Below, piece by piece: positions 6,038-8,218 of a DNA stretch of 8,218 nucleotides. Source of the DNA: Actinomycetes bacterium (lineage in GTDB: Bacteria > Actinomycetota > Actinomycetes > Streptosporangiales > Streptosporangiaceae); assembly GCA_025964635.1 (NCBI GenBank), contig JAOPYP010000630.1, positions 1 through 8,218 on the forward strand, written 5' to 3'. How positions within the stretch are numbered: the first letter of the stretch is position 1; the number at the start of each line of letters is the position of its first letter. The notes below the pieces were generated by a model. That model was given only the letters and a program-made list of their open reading frames with translations. It was not told the DNA's origin and ran no database searches. Made by a program: the position numbers and the translations under genes.

Positions 6038-6226
6038 TCACCGGCCCTGCGTCTGGTACGCCCAGATCACGAGGAAGGCCAGGATCACCGCGCCCATGAT
6101 GACGATCCAGGTCCGGCCGGTCGCGTTGCCCATCCCCAGGCGGCGTCGCACCCGGGTCAGGACGAACGCCACCAGGCCGGCGATGAGCACCAGCAGGATG
6201 AGCCCGTTCGTCGTCCCGTTCGTCAT
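6038..6226 (-). CDS. Small membrane protein, two transmembrane helices, unknown function
   Basis: This is a 62-residue product that I do not recognise. Hydrophobic segments lie at about residues 8-23 and 41-57, joined by a basic loop with RVRRR (25-29). By the positive-inside rule the loop is cytoplasmic and both ends face out. There is no signal peptide cleavage motif and no cysteine. The ATG at 6226 is chosen because GGAGG (6236-6232) lies 5 nt upstream and the frame before it is uncharged low-complexity sequence overlapping the MerR gene. The first eight codons are a 12-bp tandem duplication giving MTNG-TTNG. It lies 59 bp downstream of the MerR gene on the same strand, with a strong hairpin between, and could be its partner or a separate unit. 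A real gene is likely; its function is not inferable. Confidence 0.7.
   Translation of the reverse strand: MTNGTTNGLILLVLIAGLVAFVLTRVRRRLGMGNATGRTWIVIMGAVILAFLVIWAYQTQGR
6203..6226 (-). repeat. 12-bp tandem duplication covering the start codon
   Basis: CCCGTTCGTCGT and CCCGTTCGTCAT (plus strand) are adjacent and differ by one base. The copy at 6215-6226 holds the ATG; the other has ACG at the same place. A slipped-strand duplication is the simplest explanation. Confidence 0.7.
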
Positions 6227-6249
6227 CCCGGCCTCCGAGGATCGTGTTC

Positions 6250-6285
6250 CAGTGGCCGGCTGGGGGGCTGCCGGGTCGGCCACTG
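6250..6285 (-). terminator. Strong hairpin directly after the MerR-family stop codon
   Basis: CAGTGGCCG (6250-6258) and CGGCCACTG (6277-6285) are perfect 9-bp arms with an 18-nt loop that can pair a little further inward. The structure begins at the base next to the TAA at 6286-6288 and ends 13 nt before the downstream gene's GGAGG. It could be a terminator, or an mRNA element setting the ratio of the two genes. There is no T-tract. Confidence 0.6.
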
Positions 6286-6720
6286 TTACGAGCATAAGGC
6301 CGGCCAGGCCACCGATCCGGTCCGCAGATCGAGCGCGTCCAGGCTGGCCGCCCCGTCCGGCTGATCCACGCACTCGCGGAGCTTGCGCAACACCGTCACC
6401 TGCCGGTCCAGCGCCTGGATCCGGTCTTCGACCAGCTGTGCGGCCCTGGCCCGCTGCCCGGGTGCGATCGCCCGGCCCAGGGCCAGCCTGGCCAGCGGCT
6501 TGACCTCCTCCAGCCGGAAGCCCAGGTCCTTGAGGGCCAGCGCGGTCTCGATGTAACCGGTGTACTCGCGCGGGTACTTACGGGTGCCGCCGCTGGTCCG
6601 GCGCGGCTCGGGCAGGATCCCGAGTTCCTCGTAGTAGCGGATGGTCCGGCTGCTCACGCCCGCGGCCTTGGCCAGCTGGCCGATGCTGACCAGGCCCGCG
6701 ACGTCATCGATGGTGTCCAT
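6286..6720 (-). CDS. MerR-family transcriptional regulator
   Basis: MerR proteins are dimeric activators or repressors that distort the promoter spacer on effector binding. The product has 144 residues. The N-terminal winged HTH is at about 11-80: VSIGQLAKAAGVSSRTIRYY (11-30), then EELGILPEPRRTSGG and RKYPREY. The coiled-coil dimerisation helix is about 84-117. The C-terminus is short, with only C117 and C143, so the paired-cysteine metal loop of CueR/ZntR and the SoxR iron-sulphur cluster are absent; the effector is unknown. ATG 6720 is chosen because the domain begins directly after it and GGGGGA lies about 10 nt upstream; an earlier in-frame ATG at 6771 would add 17 residues of low-complexity sequence. 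An AT-rich 31-bp inverted repeat lies 68 bp upstream, and the small membrane gene lies downstream, suggesting self-regulation and perhaps control of that gene. Confidence 0.9.
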   Translation of the reverse strand: MDTIDDVAGLVSIGQLAKAAGVSSRTIRYYEELGILPEPRRTSGGTRKYPREYTGYIETALALKDLGFRLEEVKPLARLALGRAIAPGQRARAAQLVEDRIQALDRQVTVLRKLRECVDQPDGAASLDALDLRTGSVAWPALCS

Positions 6721-6788
6721 GGTGCTGCGTTCCCCCGGGTCTGCCCCTCGCGTCGGCCAGCCGCTGGCCACGCGTTCGGATGCGCTCA

Positions 6789-6819
6789 GTAATCACTAAT
6801 TACGGATAGTAGCGATTAC
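6789..6819. promoter_or_regulatory. Large inverted repeat upstream of the MerR-family gene, candidate operator
   Basis: Arms GTAATCACTA (6789-6798) and TAGCGATTAC (6810-6819) match at 9 of 10 positions around an 11-bp centre. The stretch is strikingly AT-rich for this genome. A nested GTAAT-N5-ATTAC dyad occupies 6789-6803. On the minus strand TACTAT (6811-6806) could be a -10, but no -35 at the 19-20 bp spacing typical of MerR promoters is clear. Dcd ends at 6867, so this region most likely serves the MerR gene. Confidence 0.55.
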
Positions 6820-6866
6820 GGCTCGCCGGGAGGGTGATTCCCAGGTCAAGCACGTGATCAGCCGGC

Positions 6867-7442
6867 CTAGACGTCGGCGCGGTAGAAGTTCAGGTAGGAG
6901 CGGGACGGCGTGGGGCCGCGCTGGTCCTGGTAGCGCGAGCCGTACTTGGTGGAGCCGTACGGGTGCTCCGCCGGTGAACTCGTCCGGAACAGGCACAGCT
7001 GGCCGATTTTCATCCCGGGCCAGAGCTTGATCGGCAGCGTGGCCACGTTCGACAGTTCGAGCGTGACGTGGCCGGAGAAGCCGGGGTCGATCCAGCCCGC
7101 AGTGGAGTGGGTCAGCAGCCCGAGCCGGCCGAGCGAGCTCTTGCCTTCCAGCCGCCCGGCCACGTCATCAGGCAGCGACACCACCTCGTACGTGGACGCG
7201 AGCACGAACTCACCGGGGTGCAGCACGAACGAGTCCTTGCCGTCCGTCTCCACCAGCCGGGTCAGGTCGGGTTGCTCCACCGCGGGATCGATATGCGGGT
7301 AGCGGTGATTCTCGAAGACCCGGAAGTAGCGGTCCAGGCGCACGTCAATGCTGGACGGCTGGATCAGCTCGGGCGAGTACGGATCGAGCCGGACCCTGCC
7401 GGAATCAACCTGCGCACGGATATCACGGTCGGAGAGCAGCAC
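6867..7442 (-). CDS. dcd: dCTP deaminase, probably the bifunctional dUMP-forming type
   Basis: It deaminates dCTP and, in the dUMP-forming type, also removes pyrophosphate, supplying dUMP for thymidylate synthesis and keeping dUTP low. It is a cytosolic trimer. The product has 191 residues, almost the length of the M. tuberculosis enzyme and closely similar to it from memory. Visible motifs are QPSSIDVRLD (28-37), LHPGEFVLAST (74-84), GRLEGKSSLGRLGLL (96-110), THSTAGWIDPGFSGH (111-125) with A115, TLELSN with catalytic E129, and the C-terminal HPYGS plus GPTPSRSYLNFYR lid. The GTG at 7442 starts MLLSDRDI as in the family. A TAGGTT -10-like element ends 6 nt before it, suggesting a leaderless mRNA. 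The bifunctional assignment rests on overall similarity. It is divergent from tRNA-Gly. Confidence 0.95.
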   Translation of the reverse strand: MLLSDRDIRAQVDSGRVRLDPYSPELIQPSSIDVRLDRYFRVFENHRYPHIDPAVEQPDLTRLVETDGKDSFVLHPGEFVLASTYEVVSLPDDVAGRLEGKSSLGRLGLLTHSTAGWIDPGFSGHVTLELSNVATLPIKLWPGMKIGQLCLFRTSSPAEHPYGSTKYGSRYQDQRGPTPSRSYLNFYRADV

Positions 7443-7448
7443 CCTGGC

Positions 7449-7454
7449 AACCTA
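7449..7454 (-). promoter_or_regulatory. Putative dcd -10 element (TAGGTT), leaderless arrangement
   Basis: The minus-strand TAGGTT fits TANNNT and is separated from the dcd GTG by exactly 6 nt, the same geometry as serC (TAGGGT-N6-GTG). The AGG in it could alternatively serve as a weak ribosome site, in which case the promoter is further upstream. No -35 is seen. Confidence 0.4.
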
Positions 7455-7489
7455 CCGGCTGGGCGCACCTTTGCGGCCAGCGCTTCCGG

Positions 7490-7495
7490 TACTAT
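7490..7495 (+). promoter_or_regulatory. Possible -10 element (TACTAT) for tRNA-Gly
   Basis: TACTAT fits TANNNT and would start transcription near 7502, about 37 nt before the mature tRNA. TTGCGG (7471-7476) is the only -35-like hexamer nearby, but its 13-bp spacing is too short. A near-palindrome CCAGGGGCCCTGG (7518-7530) lies in the presumed 5' leader. Confidence 0.35.
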
Positions 7496-7538
7496 GTCCG
7501 GGCGGCGTCAGCAAGCCCCAGGGGCCCTGGCGGGTGAT

Positions 7539-7609
7539 GCGGGTGTAGTTCAATGGTAGAACGTCAGCTTCCCAAGCTGATAGTGCGAGTTCGATTCTCG
7601 TCACCCGCT
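7539..7609 (+). tRNA. tRNA-Gly, anticodon CCC
   Basis: A complete cloverleaf of 71 nt. Acceptor arms GCGGGTG (7539-7545) and CACCCGC (7602-7608) pair fully. The D stem is GTTC/GAAC (7548-7551, 7559-7562). The anticodon stem is TCAGC/GCTGA with loop TTCCCAA, anticodon at 7571-7573, reading GGG codons. The variable loop is 4 nt. The T stem is GCGAG/CTCGT with a G-T pair, and the T loop is TTCGATT. The discriminator is T7609. CCA is not encoded. A decayed integrase gene ends 1 nt from its 3' end, so the tRNA 3' half is the likely attachment core. Confidence 0.97.
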
Positions 7610-7610
7610 C
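7570..7610. other. Likely attachment site (att) of an integrated element at the tRNA 3' end
   Basis: Actinobacterial integrative elements and phages commonly recombine in the anticodon-loop-to-3'-end part of tRNA genes and carry the integrase next to it. Here a tyrosine recombinase remnant points into this tRNA with its stop codon at 7610-7612. The matching direct repeat (other att end) is not in the window and should lie to the right. The exact core limits are guessed. Confidence 0.5.
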
Positions 7611-8090
7611 TACGAGTCCAAGCCCAGTTCGGGGCCGGAATGCCGAGCCCGTGGCTTGATCATCCTCACACCGTCTTTGATCTTGCGGGCCATTAGCGCC
7701 TGCTTGGCCTGGACGTGGGTGTCGATAGCCCGGGTGATCGCCTGATGTGCGCCCCGGGCCTCGTGCTGGTAGATCATGGCCGCGCGCTCGCTGTCGTGAC
7801 CCATCCGCGCCATGAGATCTCGCAGGCTCGCGCCGCTGGATGCTGCGAACGTGTTGCCCGTATGGCGCAGATCGTGGAAGTGCAGACCTCGGCACCAATC
7901 GACTGCACCGCGTACGCCCAGGCCGACATCCGGTTGAAGTTGCCGCGACGCAGCGGGCCGCCCATCACGCCGGGGAACACCAGCGCTCCCCGCTCGTCCT
8001 TGACGAAGACCGATCGAGCGGCCCGAGTTCGGCGCCGCCCGCGCCGGGCTCAGCCTCTTCGAGGCCGCCCGGCACGGCACGCTCACTGTG
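7610..8090 (-). pseudogene. Tyrosine recombinase (phage/ICE integrase), C-terminal remnant with frameshifts
   Basis: Integrases of this family catalyse site-specific integration of phages and conjugative elements. The catalytic C-terminal part is recognisable but split. 7610-7888 encodes GLHFHDLRHTGNTF (H-x-x-R motif), then MGHDSERAAMIYQH with the third histidine and, nine residues on, the nucleophile tyrosine, then a basic tail. 7889-8010, in another frame, encodes FVKDERGALVFPG and GGPLRRGNFNRMSAW, the sequence that normally precedes it. One extra base near 7888-7891 would rejoin them. Further upstream a third frame (about 8011-8090, HSERAVPGGLEEA) looks like the degraded segment before that. 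The first catalytic arginine region and the N-terminal DNA-binding domains are not recognisable in the rest of the window. The gene cannot make a working enzyme as read. Its upstream limit is approximate. Confidence 0.85.
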
Positions 8091-8143
8091 GGGGAGCGGA
8101 GAGCCGTTCGATGGCCGACCGCGGATGAGAGGCCTGCACGTTG

Positions 8144-8184
8144 CTGGTGTGACCAATCGCACCACCAGTGGCACAACTAGTGCC
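8144..8184. other. Two inverted repeats upstream of the integrase remnant
   Basis: CTGGTG (8144-8149) pairs with CACCAG (8163-8168), and GGCAC (8170-8174) pairs with GTGCC (8180-8184) around AACTA. They lie in the roughly 130 bp to the right edge where I see no coding signal on either strand. They could be arm-type or regulatory sites of the former element, or chance. Confidence 0.25.
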
Positions 8185-8218
8185 GTGTCATCCAACGTTC
8201 GCCCTCTCGGGGAGCGCG

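Noticed and set aside
6227..6373. Longer start for the small membrane protein
   Set aside because: It would overlap the MerR coding sequence in another frame and add unconserved low-complexity residues; the start at 6226 has a good GGAGG.
7715..8128. Plus-strand 137-residue frame opposite the integrase remnant
   Set aside because: The minus strand carries recognisable integrase motifs in the same bases; the plus-strand frame has none.
1..8218. CRISPR array, riboswitch, toxin-antitoxin or defence system
   Set aside because: No regularly spaced repeats, no recognisable aptamer core, and no unassigned adjacent gene pair of that type; the only longer gene-free stretches are the 208 bp between citA and pdxH and the right edge.

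Overview
The window is very GC-rich DNA with GTG starts, a tRNA gene that does not encode its CCA end, and proteins of clearly actinobacterial type: an IdeR-like regulator, a mycobacterial-type Dcd, and a PAS-GAF-PP2C-HATPase phosphatase. It comes from a filamentous or related actinobacterium. I cannot name the genus from sequence alone.

Layout, left to right. (1) 1-877, minus: 5' part of serC (phosphoserine aminotransferase), running off the left edge. (2) 939-2045, minus: citA-type citrate synthase, separated from serC by a strong hairpin. (3) 2046-2253: a divergent control region with two adjacent perfect inverted repeats and a triplicated 10-bp Shine-Dalgarno-like unit in the citA leader. 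(4) 2254-2871, plus: pdxH (pyridoxamine 5'-phosphate oxidase) with a short N-terminus. (5) 2980-3699, plus: DtxR/IdeR metalloregulator with every metal ligand present. (6) 3763-6021, plus: a 752-residue PAS-GAF-SpoIIE phosphatase-HATPase signalling protein. (7) 6038-6226, minus: a 62-residue two-helix membrane protein. (8) 6286-6720, minus: a MerR-family regulator with a large inverted repeat upstream and a strong hairpin directly after its stop. (9) 6867-7442, minus: dcd. (10) 7539-7609, plus: tRNA-Gly(CCC). (11) 7610 to about 8090, minus: the frameshifted C-terminal half of a tyrosine recombinase ending 1 nt from the tRNA, which marks one edge of an old integrated element.

The left part is core metabolism: serine synthesis, TCA-cycle entry and B6 salvage. 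SerC needs PLP and PdxH makes it, but no shared regulation is shown. The middle is sensing and regulation: an iron-type repressor followed 63 bp later by a phosphatase/kinase switch protein, then a MerR regulator and a small membrane protein. The right part is nucleotide metabolism and an integration hot spot.

I see no clearly new multi-gene system. The best leads are the citA/pdxH control region, the MerR operator plus intercistronic hairpin, the apparent leaderless promoters of serC and dcd, and the tRNA-Gly element border.
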